Position numbers and translations under genes: made by a program. Under the pieces are notes generated by a model, which worked only from the letters and a program-made list of their open reading frames with translations, searched no databases and was not told where the DNA came from. From NCBI RefSeq assembly GCF_003429005.1, contig NZ_QVQV01000001.1:1109864-1173863 (forward strand): a stretch of 64,000 nt of DNA, read 5' to 3'. Positions 41,269 through 49,777 of the stretch are shown piece by piece; within the stretch, counting starts at the first letter, position 1, and the number at the start of each line of letters is the position of its first letter. Source of the DNA: Paraburkholderia sp. DHOC27 (lineage in GTDB: Bacteria; Pseudomonadota; Gammaproteobacteria; Burkholderiales; Burkholderiaceae).

Positions 41269-43971
41269 ATGACGCGGCGTGAAGACATTGGCGTGAACAG
41301 CCTGACGCAGGCAGCGCGGCAGGGCACGCACGCGGATGCACCGGATTCGCACGCAACGATGGCGAGGCAGCTCATCGGCGCAGACCCGCGCATCGGCATC
41401 GAACGTAGCCTCGAACGCAACCTCGAACGCAGTCCACATAACAGCTCGCTCACGAGCCCGCATTCCAGTCTGCATTTCAGCCCGCATTCGAGTCCCGTAG
41501 CGGCGCTCGACCCCATTCTCGATCTGCTGTTCAAGCCCGCCGCGTCGCAGGACGAAACGACCCGAGACGTGCTGGAAGTGCTCTTTCGCGAACTGATTGC
41601 CACGCTGCGTCTCGACTTCGTCGGTCTGCGGGCCCAGGACGATTCACGCAATGCCATCATGGAAGTGATCGAACGGGCCCCGGCCGGTGACGATCTGTAC
41701 GAAAGTGACGAGCTGCAGGAATCGCTGCACCGGTCGCTCGCAGCGAATGCCGAGCCGCACGGCGAAGGCGTGCCGGAGCGACTGTTTTCCCGCGAGACGT
41801 TTCAGTTTCGCTTTACGTCCGGGCGCATGTCCGGCGTGTTCGTCGCGGGCGCGTCGCGCGGCGATTTCCCGAGTCCCGCGGAACAACTGGTGCTGAATGT
41901 GGCCGCGCGAAAGGTGGTCCGCGATCTGGGCGAGCAGACCTACGATCGCAAGCAGATCGCCTTGCCGGCCCTGGAGCAGCTCGCGGCCCGCATGGGCAGC
42001 AAGCTCGAACTGGCCGAGCCGTTGCCGGCCGATCAGAGTGGCGCGCTGGAAGATCTGGTGCGCCGCTTTCCGCGCCGCAAGCTCGTGTCCGGCATGCCCG
42101 ACTGGCGCCTGAAAGAGCTGTTCGATCTGGTGCCCATCATGGCGTGGAGCAGCTTTCCGGATGGCACCTGCGAGTACCTCAACAAGGTGCACCGGGAATA
42201 TACCGGACTGCCCGCGGCGGAGTCGCGCGGCATGGGGTGGCAACGCGCGATTCATCCGAAGGATCTGCGGCACCGGATGGACAAGTGGCGCGAGTCGATG
42301 GCGTCTGGCCGGCCAAGCGAAGCCGAGGTGAGAATCCGCCGTTACGACGGTGTCTACCGCTGGTTCCTGGTGCGCGTCGAGCCGTTTTCCGATCAGTTCG
42401 GTGAGGTGGTGCGCTGGTATGGCGTGGCGACCGACATCGAGGACCGCAAGCGTGCCGAAGAACGATGGTCCGCCAGCGACAGGCGGCTCAGTCTCATCAT
42501 CAACACCATCCCCATGCTCATCTGGTCGAGCCTGCCGGATGGTCACGCCGATTTCTTCAACGATCAGTGGTACGCCTACACGTCGCTCTCATCCAGCCAG
42601 AGCGACGGCTGGGGATGGACGGCGGCGCTGCATCCCGATGATTTCCGGCGTGCCACGCAGTACTGGCGCACGCTGATTTCCACCGACGACCACGACGACC
42701 GTGGTTTCGAAGTGCGCTTCCGGCGCGGCGACGGCGAATACCGATGGTTCTGGTTACAGGCCAACGCCATGCAGGACGAACTCGGTCTGATCAAACGCTG
42801 GTACGTCACCAGTACCGACATTCACGACCGCAAGCTGGCCGAAGAAGGCGTGCGGCGCAGCGAGGCGCTGCTGGCGGAAGCACAGCGCCTCGCCGGCCTC
42901 GGCACGTTTTCGTGGCGCGTCGGCTCGGACCGCATGACCTGGAGCGCCACGCTCTACAGCATGTTCGGCTTCGAGCCTGGCACGCCGGTGACGCAGTCAA
43001 TGGTCAAGATGAGGATTCATCCAGAAGAGCCGCCCTTTTTCTTCGACAAGATCAAGGAGGGCGCCGCGACGCCGGGCAAATTCGAGGAACAGATTCGCAT
43101 CGTGACGCCGGACGGCGCGGTCAAGCACCTGCACTACCTCGCGTATGCGACCGCGGCCCTGACGGGCGAAGTGGAATACGTGGGCACGATTCAGGACATC
43201 ACCGAACGGCATCTCGCCTCCGAGGCGCTGGCCAAGGCCCGCAGCGAACTCGCGCAAGCCGCGCGCGCGAGCAGCCTCGGCGCCCTGACCGCGTCGATTG
43301 CGCACGAGGTCAACCAGCCGCTGGCCGGCATCGTCACGAATGCCAATACCTGTCTGCGCATGCTCAACAGCGATCCGCCGAATATTGCCGGCGCGATCGA
43401 AACGGCGCGGCGCACGGTGCGCGACGGCAAGCGCGCGGCAGATGTCATTTCCCGGCTGAGGAATCTGTTCAGCCAGAAAGAAATCAACGCAAGCTGGTGG
43501 GATCTCGGTCTCGCGGCGCGCGAGGTGGTGGAGCTGGTGGAGGGCGAACTTCGCAGAAATCGGATCACGCTGGATGAGCGCTACGATCCTGCACTGCCGC
43601 TTTTGATGGGCGACCGGATCCAGTTGCAGCAGGTCATTCTGAATCTGATTCGAAACGCCATTGACGCGGTTCAGGCCACCCAGGGGCGGCCTCGTCATGT
43701 GGCGGTGACCATTGCCTATCGCGAGGATTGCGCGCACCTCACCGTGGAAGACACCGGGGTGGGCTTCGACGCGTCAGTGGCGGACCGGTTGTTCGAGGAG
43801 TTCTTTACCACCAAGAAAGACGGCATGGGGATCGGACTTTCCGTGAGCCGCTGGATCGTCGAGGCACATGGCGGTTCCCTGTGGGGAGCGAAGAACGCGG
43901 CAGGCGGCGCCACCTTCGGCTTCTCGATTCCATGCCGGGGATCCGCCGACGCCGACGATCCCCAGGATTAG
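41269..43971 (+). CDS. three-PAS sensor histidine kinase
   Basis: A 900-residue soluble-looking kinase. Residues 1-80 are low complexity with repeats (ERSLERNLERS, then SSLTSPHSSLHFSPHSS). A GAF-like region follows (about 85-235), then three PAS domains (about 279-400, 405-530, 535-650), and the HisKA and ATPase domains. The phospho-acceptor is His679 in SIAHEVNQPLAG; the N-box is LNLIRNAIDAV, then DTGVGFD and GMGIGLSVS. No membrane segments are visible. GGAG precedes the ATG at 41269. It is followed by a receiver-only protein and a FixJ-type regulator on the same strand. The signal is unknown; PAS domains suggest redox, oxygen or a small ligand. Confidence 0.92.
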   Translation: MTRREDIGVNSLTQAARQGTHADAPDSHATMARQLIGADPRIGIERSLERNLERSPHNSSLTSPHSSLHFSPHSSPVAALDPILDLLFKPAASQDETTRDVLEVLFRELIATLRLDFVGLRAQDDSRNAIMEVIERAPAGDDLYESDELQESLHRSLAANAEPHGEGVPERLFSRETFQFRFTSGRMSGVFVAGASRGDFPSPAEQLVLNVAARKVVRDLGEQTYDRKQIALPALEQLAARMGSKLELAEPLPADQSGALEDLVRRFPRRKLVSGMPDWRLKELFDLVPIMAWSSFPDGTCEYLNKVHREYTGLPAAESRGMGWQRAIHPKDLRHRMDKWRESMASGRPSEAEVRIRRYDGVYRWFLVRVEPFSDQFGEVVRWYGVATDIEDRKRAEERWSASDRRLSLIINTIPMLIWSSLPDGHADFFNDQWYAYTSLSSSQSDGWGWTAALHPDDFRRATQYWRTLISTDDHDDRGFEVRFRRGDGEYRWFWLQANAMQDELGLIKRWYVTSTDIHDRKLAEEGVRRSEALLAEAQRLAGLGTFSWRVGSDRMTWSATLYSMFGFEPGTPVTQSMVKMRIHPEEPPFFFDKIKEGAATPGKFEEQIRIVTPDGAVKHLHYLAYATAALTGEVEYVGTIQDITERHLASEALAKARSELAQAARASSLGALTASIAHEVNQPLAGIVTNANTCLRMLNSDPPNIAGAIETARRTVRDGKRAADVISRLRNLFSQKEINASWWDLGLAAREVVELVEGELRRNRITLDERYDPALPLLMGDRIQLQQVILNLIRNAIDAVQATQGRPRHVAVTIAYREDCAHLTVEDTGVGFDASVADRLFEEFFTTKKDGMGIGLSVSRWIVEAHGGSLWGAKNAAGGATFGFSIPCRGSADADDPQD

Positions 43972-44074
43972 TGCCGTCTCGTTGGGCGAGAACCAACACT
44001 TTAGGCTAATAGACACTCCTGCCGCCGAGGGCTATTTTCGCGGTTGGTGCTGAATAAAAAGTATTTCATGGGCC

Positions 44075-44094
44075 GCTGCTTTGCAGCATTTTTT
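44075..44094 (+). terminator. candidate terminator after the kinase gene
   Basis: GCTGC-TTT-GCAGC followed by ATTTTTT, about 100 bp after the kinase stop. The stem is short but the T-run is clear, so it may only partly terminate before the receiver gene. Confidence 0.55.
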
Positions 44095-44147
44095 GCGTTT
44101 CACCGGCGGTTCTTCGCATCTCCGGTGCTTCGTGTGAGAAATGCACG

Positions 44148-44519
44148 ATGAAAACACGGTTACTGGTGTCCGTGGTCGATGACGATGAATCGGTGCGTGA
44201 GTCCCTTCCGGATCTCGTGCGGGAGTTGGGGTTCGAGGCGCGCGCGTTTGAGTCGGCGGAAGCATTTCTTGCGTCGGGCTGCGGTGAGCAGACGAGTTGC
44301 CTGATTCTGGATGTGATGATGCCGGGCATGAGCGGGCTGGACCTCGCCTCCGAACTGAGAGCGCGAGGCATGCACATCCCCATTATTTTCATCACGGCGA
44401 ATCACAATGGTCTCGCGCGCACCCAGTTGCAGGACAGCGGCGCGGTAACGTGTCTCTACAAACCCTTTAGCGATGTGGATCTCTCTGAAGCATTGGGCAT
44501 TGCGGTGCAGCAGCACTAG
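44148..44519 (+). CDS. receiver-only response regulator
   Basis: A 123-residue CheY-like receiver without an output domain. The acidic pair is in VVDDDES, the phospho-acceptor is Asp55 in LILDVMMPG, the conserved Thr is in FITAN, and Lys105 in YKPF completes the site. It resembles FixJ/TtrR receivers. It lies between the three-PAS kinase and the FixJ-type regulator, suggesting a phosphate sink or a branch partner for the same kinase. It starts 176 bp after the kinase and ends 33 bp before the next gene. Confidence 0.92.
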   Translation: MKTRLLVSVVDDDESVRESLPDLVRELGFEARAFESAEAFLASGCGEQTSCLILDVMMPGMSGLDLASELRARGMHIPIIFITANHNGLARTQLQDSGAVTCLYKPFSDVDLSEALGIAVQQH

Positions 44520-44552
44520 CGAAACGCGGTACTCGACGATCTGGAGGAGTTC

Positions 44553-45209
44553 ATGAACACGCTGTGCGCAGATAGTCGACAGTCGATGCTGTCACGCGCC
44601 AAGGTAACACCCCCGACGGTTTTCGTCGTCGACGACGACGTCTCCGTGCGGGAGTCCATCGAACTGCTGCTGGGTCACGAAGGTTTCGAAGTGAAGAGCT
44701 TTGTCAGCGCGAGTTCGTTTCTCGAGCACAAGCACGAGTCGGGACCGAGTTGCATGCTGCTCGATATCGCGTTGCCAGGCGTCACCGGGCTCGAATTGCA
44801 GAAATCGCTCGCCGTCGACCGGCCGGCCATGCCGATCATTTTCATCACCGGGCGCGAAGATGCGCCCACCATCGTGCAGGCCATGAAGGCCGGCGCGGTC
44901 GAGTTCCTGACCAAGCCGTTCGACGACGATGCGTTGCTCGAAGCGATCCACGCCGCGATCGAGCGCAGCGAAACGCTGGTACGCAGGGAACGCCGCAGGC
45001 AGGAGATACGCAAACGATATGGAGAACTAACACCTCGTGAGCGCGAGGTGTTGTCGCTCATCACCGAAGGTTTTCTGAACCGCGAAATCGGCGTGGAACT
45101 GGGGATCAGCGAGATCACCGTCAAGGCGCATCGCGGCCAGGTGATGCGCAAGATGGAAGCGGAATCTCTCGCCGAGTTGATTCATATGGTGGGCGACGGC
45201 GGACTCTAG
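44553..45209 (+). CDS. FixJ-type LuxR-family response regulator
   Basis: A 218-residue response regulator. The receiver (about 22-135) has Asp71 as phospho-acceptor (MLLDIALPG) and Lys121 (FLTKPFDD). The LuxR/GerE helix-turn-helix lies at about 155-212 (LTPREREVLSLITEG, NREIGVELGISEITVKAH). GGAGGAG lies before the ATG. It is the likely transcriptional output of the kinase at 41269. A 15-base motif ACCTTCGTCTAATTG lies 49 bp after its stop, before the MFS gene, and again before the candidate small RNA at 20.4 kb. Confidence 0.94.
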   Translation: MNTLCADSRQSMLSRAKVTPPTVFVVDDDVSVRESIELLLGHEGFEVKSFVSASSFLEHKHESGPSCMLLDIALPGVTGLELQKSLAVDRPAMPIIFITGREDAPTIVQAMKAGAVEFLTKPFDDDALLEAIHAAIERSETLVRRERRRQEIRKRYGELTPREREVLSLITEGFLNREIGVELGISEITVKAHRGQVMRKMEAESLAELIHMVGDGGL

Positions 45210-45257
45210 CGCGCCAAACGTTTTACCAGAAGGCCTGTACAACGATCCCCAGGCGAC

Positions 45258-45272
45258 ACCTTCGTCTAATTG
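45258..45272 (+). promoter_or_regulatory. ACCTTCGTCTAATTG motif upstream of the MFS gene
   Basis: The 15 bases occur exactly twice in the window, here 116 bp before the MFS start and at 20359-20373 before a candidate small RNA, both on the plus strand. Control by the adjacent FixJ-type protein is plausible but inferred. Confidence 0.45.
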
Positions 45273-45387
45273 CGCATCATCGAAAGACATGGCGTAATCA
45301 ACGTGCTTGCCGTGTTCGCGATGAGGTGTGAGCGCGAGCCCGTTCACCGCATCGTGAAGCCGGATCAACGGCTAAAGAGGGTACTTC

Positions 45388-46593
45388 ATGTCGACGTCGT
45401 CCGCTGCACAGCCGTGCATCGATGAGGCGATTACACCGTGCTGGAAGGGCGTATTCGCGATTGCGCTCGGCGCCTTCACGCTCGTCGTGACCGAGTTTCT
45501 TCCCATTGGTTTGCTGCCGGGCATCATCAAGGGGCTGGGCGTTTCAGAAGGAACGGCGGGGCTTACCGTTACCGTAGCAGCGGCCCTCGGCTTTCTCGCC
45601 GCACCGGCAACCGTGCTGCTGGTGGGACGGCTCGATCGTCGCGTGGTGTTGCTCGGTTTCTCGGCGCTGGTGATCGTCTCCGGTGTGATGTCGTCGCTCG
45701 CCACGCATTTCTCGACGCTGCTGATCGCGCGCATGATCATCGGCATCGGCGTGGGTGGCTTCTGGTCGGTGTCGATCACCGCCGCTTCGCGGCTGGTGCC
45801 CGCGGACAAGGTCAACAAGGCATCGTCGCTGGTTTTCGCGGGTATTTCGATTGCCTCGGTGGTCAGCATTCCCGCCGCTTCGTACATTGCCGCGCACTAC
45901 AACTGGCGCATTGCCTTCATGGCGGCGAGCGCATTGGCCATCGTCGTATTTGCGGTGCAGGTGTTCGCCTTGCCCAGGATCGACATGCAGAAAGGCGTCA
46001 CCGCGCGTGATTTCCTTGCGTTGCTGAAGTCGAAAAAAGTCGTCGCAATCTACCTCGCCATCATCTTCATCGTGTCCGGGCAATTCTGCGGGTACACCTT
46101 CGTGTCGCCGTATCTCGAGCAACTCGCCGGCTTCGACGCCAACACGATCAGCGCGGTGCTGCTCGGCTACGGCGTGCTGGCCGTGGTGGGCAACTTCGTT
46201 GCGGGAGAGCTTGCGGGGCGTGATCTGCACAAAACGGTCTACGCTAACGTCGTGCTGTTTCTCGGCTCGCTCATCGCGATTGCTGCGTTTCCCCATCACT
46301 TCGTTATCGCCATCGTCAGTCTGCTATGTTGGGCCCTGTCATGGGGGATGGCGCCGGTCGGCACGCAGCTTTGGCTGTACAATTCGACGCAGCATGCCCC
46401 CGAGGCGGCGCAGTCGATGAACACGTCAGTGTTTCAGCTCTCCATCACATTGGGATCGCTGATCGGCGGTGTGGTCGTCGACCACGTCAATCTGCACGCA
46501 TCCATGTGGACGGGCGCGGCTATCTTCGGTCTCGCTGTCTTGACGGTGCTCGTCGTCGGACGTATGGATGCGCTGGATGCAAGGAGGCCATGA
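45388..46593 (+). CDS. MFS exporter, AraJ-like DHA1 type
   Basis: A 401-residue twelve-helix major facilitator related to AraJ/YdhP sugar and drug exporters. It shows TEFLPIGLLPGIIKGLG after helix 1, a helix-2/3 loop LVGRLDRRVVLLG (motif A) and a helix-4/5 region GIGVGGFWSVSITAA. GAGGG precedes the ATG. It follows the FixJ-type gene by 178 bp and precedes a second MFS gene with 47 bp between stop and start. It may be an output of the two-component system. Substrate unknown. Confidence 0.9.
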   Translation: MSTSSAAQPCIDEAITPCWKGVFAIALGAFTLVVTEFLPIGLLPGIIKGLGVSEGTAGLTVTVAAALGFLAAPATVLLVGRLDRRVVLLGFSALVIVSGVMSSLATHFSTLLIARMIIGIGVGGFWSVSITAASRLVPADKVNKASSLVFAGISIASVVSIPAASYIAAHYNWRIAFMAASALAIVVFAVQVFALPRIDMQKGVTARDFLALLKSKKVVAIYLAIIFIVSGQFCGYTFVSPYLEQLAGFDANTISAVLLGYGVLAVVGNFVAGELAGRDLHKTVYANVVLFLGSLIAIAAFPHHFVIAIVSLLCWALSWGMAPVGTQLWLYNSTQHAPEAAQSMNTSVFQLSITLGSLIGGVVVDHVNLHASMWTGAAIFGLAVLTVLVVGRMDALDARRP

Positions 46594-46639
46594 GCGTCTC
46601 TTCAGGCGGCCCGGCGCGGCAGGTTTCAATCTCGCCGTT

Positions 46640-48190
46640 ATGCAACCGGGTCGGTTTCCTGTGAACACGCACCAATCGCATCAATCGCACGAACCGCACC
46701 AAAGCTCGCGCGATTTCTTCCGTCATCCAGGCACGTACGCGCTTATCGCAGCCATTCTCGGTTCGGGCATGGCCTTTATCGACGGCACGGTGGTGAACGT
46801 GGCCACCACGACACTGCAACGGGCGTTCGGGGCCACCGCGGGCGAAGTGCAGTGGGTGGTCGAAGCCTATGCGCTTACGCTGTCCGCGTTTCTGCTGGTG
46901 GGCGGAAAACTGGGCGACACGTACGGCCAGAAACGCATTTTCATGTGGGGCAGTGGGCTCTTTGGCGTGTCGTCCGTTTTGTGCGGCGTGACGGACTCGC
47001 TGCTTAGCCTCGTGCTCGCCCGGGCATTGCAGGGGCTTGCCGCAGCGTTGCTGATTCCCGGCAGCCTCGCCTTGATCACTTCGGCGTATGCACCTGCCGA
47101 GCGCGGCCGTGCAATCGGCATCTGGTCTGGTGTGACCGCGATGATGGGGGCAGTGGGGCCCTTTCTGGGCGGCTGGCTGATCGACCATCTGTCATGGCGT
47201 GCCGCGTTTCTGATCAATCTGCCAATGGCGGCGCTCGCCGTGTATTTCGCGTGGCGACTCAAAGCGAACCAGAACAGCGCGAATCGCCAGTCGCTCAACT
47301 GGACTGGTGCCGTGAGCATGGCCGTGGTACTCGCTGCGCTGACGTATGCGTTGATGAGCGCGCAAAGCCGAACGCTTTACATGGTGCCCGCTGCAGTCGT
47401 CGCAATCGTGTTCTTCTTGATCTTCAGATTCAGCGAACGGCGCGCAGCAACCCCGCTTTTCCCCGCCGCGTTATTGCAGTCGCCGGTCTTTGTCGCGGTG
47501 AACGCGATTACGCTGTTTCTCTACGCCGCGCTGTGGGGCGCCATGTATTTCCTGCCGATGAATCTGATCCAGATTCATCACTACACGGCTTCGCAGGCCG
47601 GTGCCGCACTTGCACCGATGATTCTCACGCTGTTCGTTCTTTCGCCGTGGACAGGCGGGCTGCTTGCCCGCTTTGGCGCGCGCCGGTCTCTCGCGGTGGG
47701 CTCCTGCATCGTCGCGGCCGGTCTGATCGGCATTGCCATGCCAGGACTGAATGGCAGCTACTGGTCGACGTTTTTCGTGCCGATGCTGATATTGGGCCTG
47801 GGCATGTCCGTCTGCGTGTCGCCCTTGACCACGACCGTCATGAGTTCGGCACCGGCGGACCAGCTTGGCATCGCGTCGGGAATCAACAATGCGGTGTCGC
47901 GTGTTGCGGGGCTTTTAGCCGTTGCACTGTTTGGGCTGATCCTGTCGCTCTCGTTTGCACATCACCTGGACACGATGCTTCATACGCTCAATCTCACTGA
48001 TGCCGCGCGAGCCGAAACCGACCGCCTGAAGCCGCTGCTCGCGGCCGCGCAATACGCGAGTCCTGTTATCCAGCATGCGGCGGAGTCGTCGTTCGTGGCT
48101 TCGTTTCGCGTCGTCATTGCGTGCTCGACCCTGCTGGCACTGACCAGTGCCGCGTGCGCATGGTGGATGCTCAAAGAGGAACGCGCGTAA
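46640..48190 (+). CDS. MFS exporter, EmrB/QacA-like DHA2 type
   Basis: About 516 residues, fourteen predicted helices, of the DHA2 drug:proton antiporter group. Motif A is GKLGDTYGQKRIF, motif D1 appears as SGMAFIDGTVVNVATT, and motif C as GVTAMMGAVGPFLGGWLI. The N-terminus is histidine/glutamine-rich (HQSHQSHEPHQSS). The start is uncertain: ATG at 46640 or GTG at 46664 are both plausible; the open frame begins at 46568 inside the upstream MFS gene. It likely exports a toxic organic compound and may be co-expressed with the gene before it. Confidence 0.88.
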   Translation: MQPGRFPVNTHQSHQSHEPHQSSRDFFRHPGTYALIAAILGSGMAFIDGTVVNVATTTLQRAFGATAGEVQWVVEAYALTLSAFLLVGGKLGDTYGQKRIFMWGSGLFGVSSVLCGVTDSLLSLVLARALQGLAAALLIPGSLALITSAYAPAERGRAIGIWSGVTAMMGAVGPFLGGWLIDHLSWRAAFLINLPMAALAVYFAWRLKANQNSANRQSLNWTGAVSMAVVLAALTYALMSAQSRTLYMVPAAVVAIVFFLIFRFSERRAATPLFPAALLQSPVFVAVNAITLFLYAALWGAMYFLPMNLIQIHHYTASQAGAALAPMILTLFVLSPWTGGLLARFGARRSLAVGSCIVAAGLIGIAMPGLNGSYWSTFFVPMLILGLGMSVCVSPLTTTVMSSAPADQLGIASGINNAVSRVAGLLAVALFGLILSLSFAHHLDTMLHTLNLTDAARAETDRLKPLLAAAQYASPVIQHAAESSFVASFRVVIACSTLLALTSAACAWWMLKEERA

Positions 48191-48333
48191 CAGTCCTGGC
48201 AGGGTCTGTCGCGTGTTCTGCGCGATTTCTTCGTTGCCCCTAAAATCACGTCGAACCTTACTGTCCTCGCACGTGTCGCGCGCGGTATGTCGCGCGTAAC
48301 GAGGGCGTGTCAATTACAGAGCATGGAGCAGGT

Positions 48334-49670
48334 ATGGGGCGAGAGCAGATGATTCTGGGCGCGTTTTTCTTTAACCCGCAGGGCGATCATCGGATGTCGT
48401 GGCGGCACCTCGCGCGCCGGGCCGCGAGATTTTCGGTCTCCCTTACTATCGCGATCTTGCTGCTTTAGCGGAAAGCGCGTGTCTCGACGCGCTGTTCATC
48501 GCCGACCACGTCGCCATGTGGGACACGTTCGAGAGCAACGTGGCCCACTATGCGAACGCGCGGCTCGAACCCATCACGGTGCTGGCGGCGCTGTCCGCGG
48601 TCACGTCCAATGTGGGGCTCATCAGCACGCTGTCGGCGTCGTTTAGCGAGCCGTACAACGTCGCGCGCATGTTCGCCTCGCTCGATCACCTGAGCAACGG
48701 ACGCGTGGCCTGGAACGTCGTGACGTCCGGCATGAACGAAGAAGCGATGAACTTCGGCCGGGACAGCACGCTCGAGCACGCGCATCGCTATGAGCGTGCC
48801 ACCGAGTATCTGGAAGTGGTCAAGGCGCTGTGGGACAGTTGGGAAGACGAGGCCGTGCTGCTCGACCGTGAGAGCGGATTGTTTGCGGATACCACGAAGG
48901 TGCACAGAATCGACCACCAGGGTAAGCATTTCGAGGTGCGCGGTCCTTTGAACGTGCCACGTGCGCCGCAAGGCTATCCGGTTCTGGTGCAGGCCGGTTC
49001 TTCGAACGACGGCAAAAATCTCGCCGCCGCCCACGCCGACCTGCATTTTTCGATGTGTCGCAGCATCGAAGAGGGTGTGGCGTATCGCAAGGAACTCAAC
49101 GAACGTCTCGCGCGCTATGGGCGCTCGCCAGACAGTCTGAAGGTGTTGCCGGGCATCCAGCCGGTTCTTGCGGCGTCGGCGGCCGAAGCGCAGGAAAAGC
49201 GTGCACTGATGGAGTCACTGGTGCCGGAACGCATGGGCGTCGATCTCGTATCGAGCTGGTGTCAGGTCGATCTCTCGACGCTTCCCATTGACGGACCATT
49301 GCCCGATTTGCCGGACGAGGACAGTTACAACGGGCAGCGCAGCAATCTCGCACGACTGAAGGCGTTCAAGGCGCAGAACATGACCATTCGCGAGGTGGCG
49401 CGGCAACTCTCCACGTCCGGAGCAGCACCGGTGGTGGCCGGCACGGCCGTTGAAATCGCCGATTTCATGGAGAGCTGGTTCAAGGCCGGCGTGTGTGACG
49501 GTTTCAATCTGATGTTCCCGGTGCTACCCGAAGACCTGGCCGATTTCGCGCAGAGCGTGGTCCCGGAACTGCAACGACGCGGCCTTGCGCAGTCGAGCTA
49601 CCGGCCGGGCACGCTGCGCGACAAGCTTGGCCTCGTGCGTCCGTCCAACAGTTTTGCGGCGCGGGCTTAA
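48334..49670 (+). pseudogene. LLM-type flavin monooxygenase (NtaA/SnaA/DszA family) with frameshift near 48408
   Basis: A flavin-dependent monooxygenase of about 445 residues if read through a frameshift. The body (frame of 48399-49670) has LPYYRDLAALAESACLDALF, VAWNVVTSGMNEEAMNFG and the C-terminal half typical of DszA/NtaA proteins. The expected beginning, MILGAFFFNPQGDHRMSWRH, is in another frame from ATG 48334, with GGAG 8 bp before it. The frames join at 48406-48410, where CACCT should read CACCCT. One missing C would explain it; no slippery heptamer is seen. Either the gene is broken, the body starts at a GTG (48399) without the first beta strand, or the base is a sequencing error. Confidence 0.8.
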
Positions 49671-49777
49671 CGAAGCCCTTCAAGCCAATGCAATGTATGA
49701 GCCACGGCTGAGGCGCTCTATTTAAGCCTGGTCGTCGAGCACGCTAAACACTTCCGAGAAAAACGCTACGATCTTCC

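Noticed and set aside
45027..45368. 113-codon minus-strand frame overlapping the FixJ-type gene end
   Set aside because: Mostly antisense to a well-supported gene and without recognisable family features.
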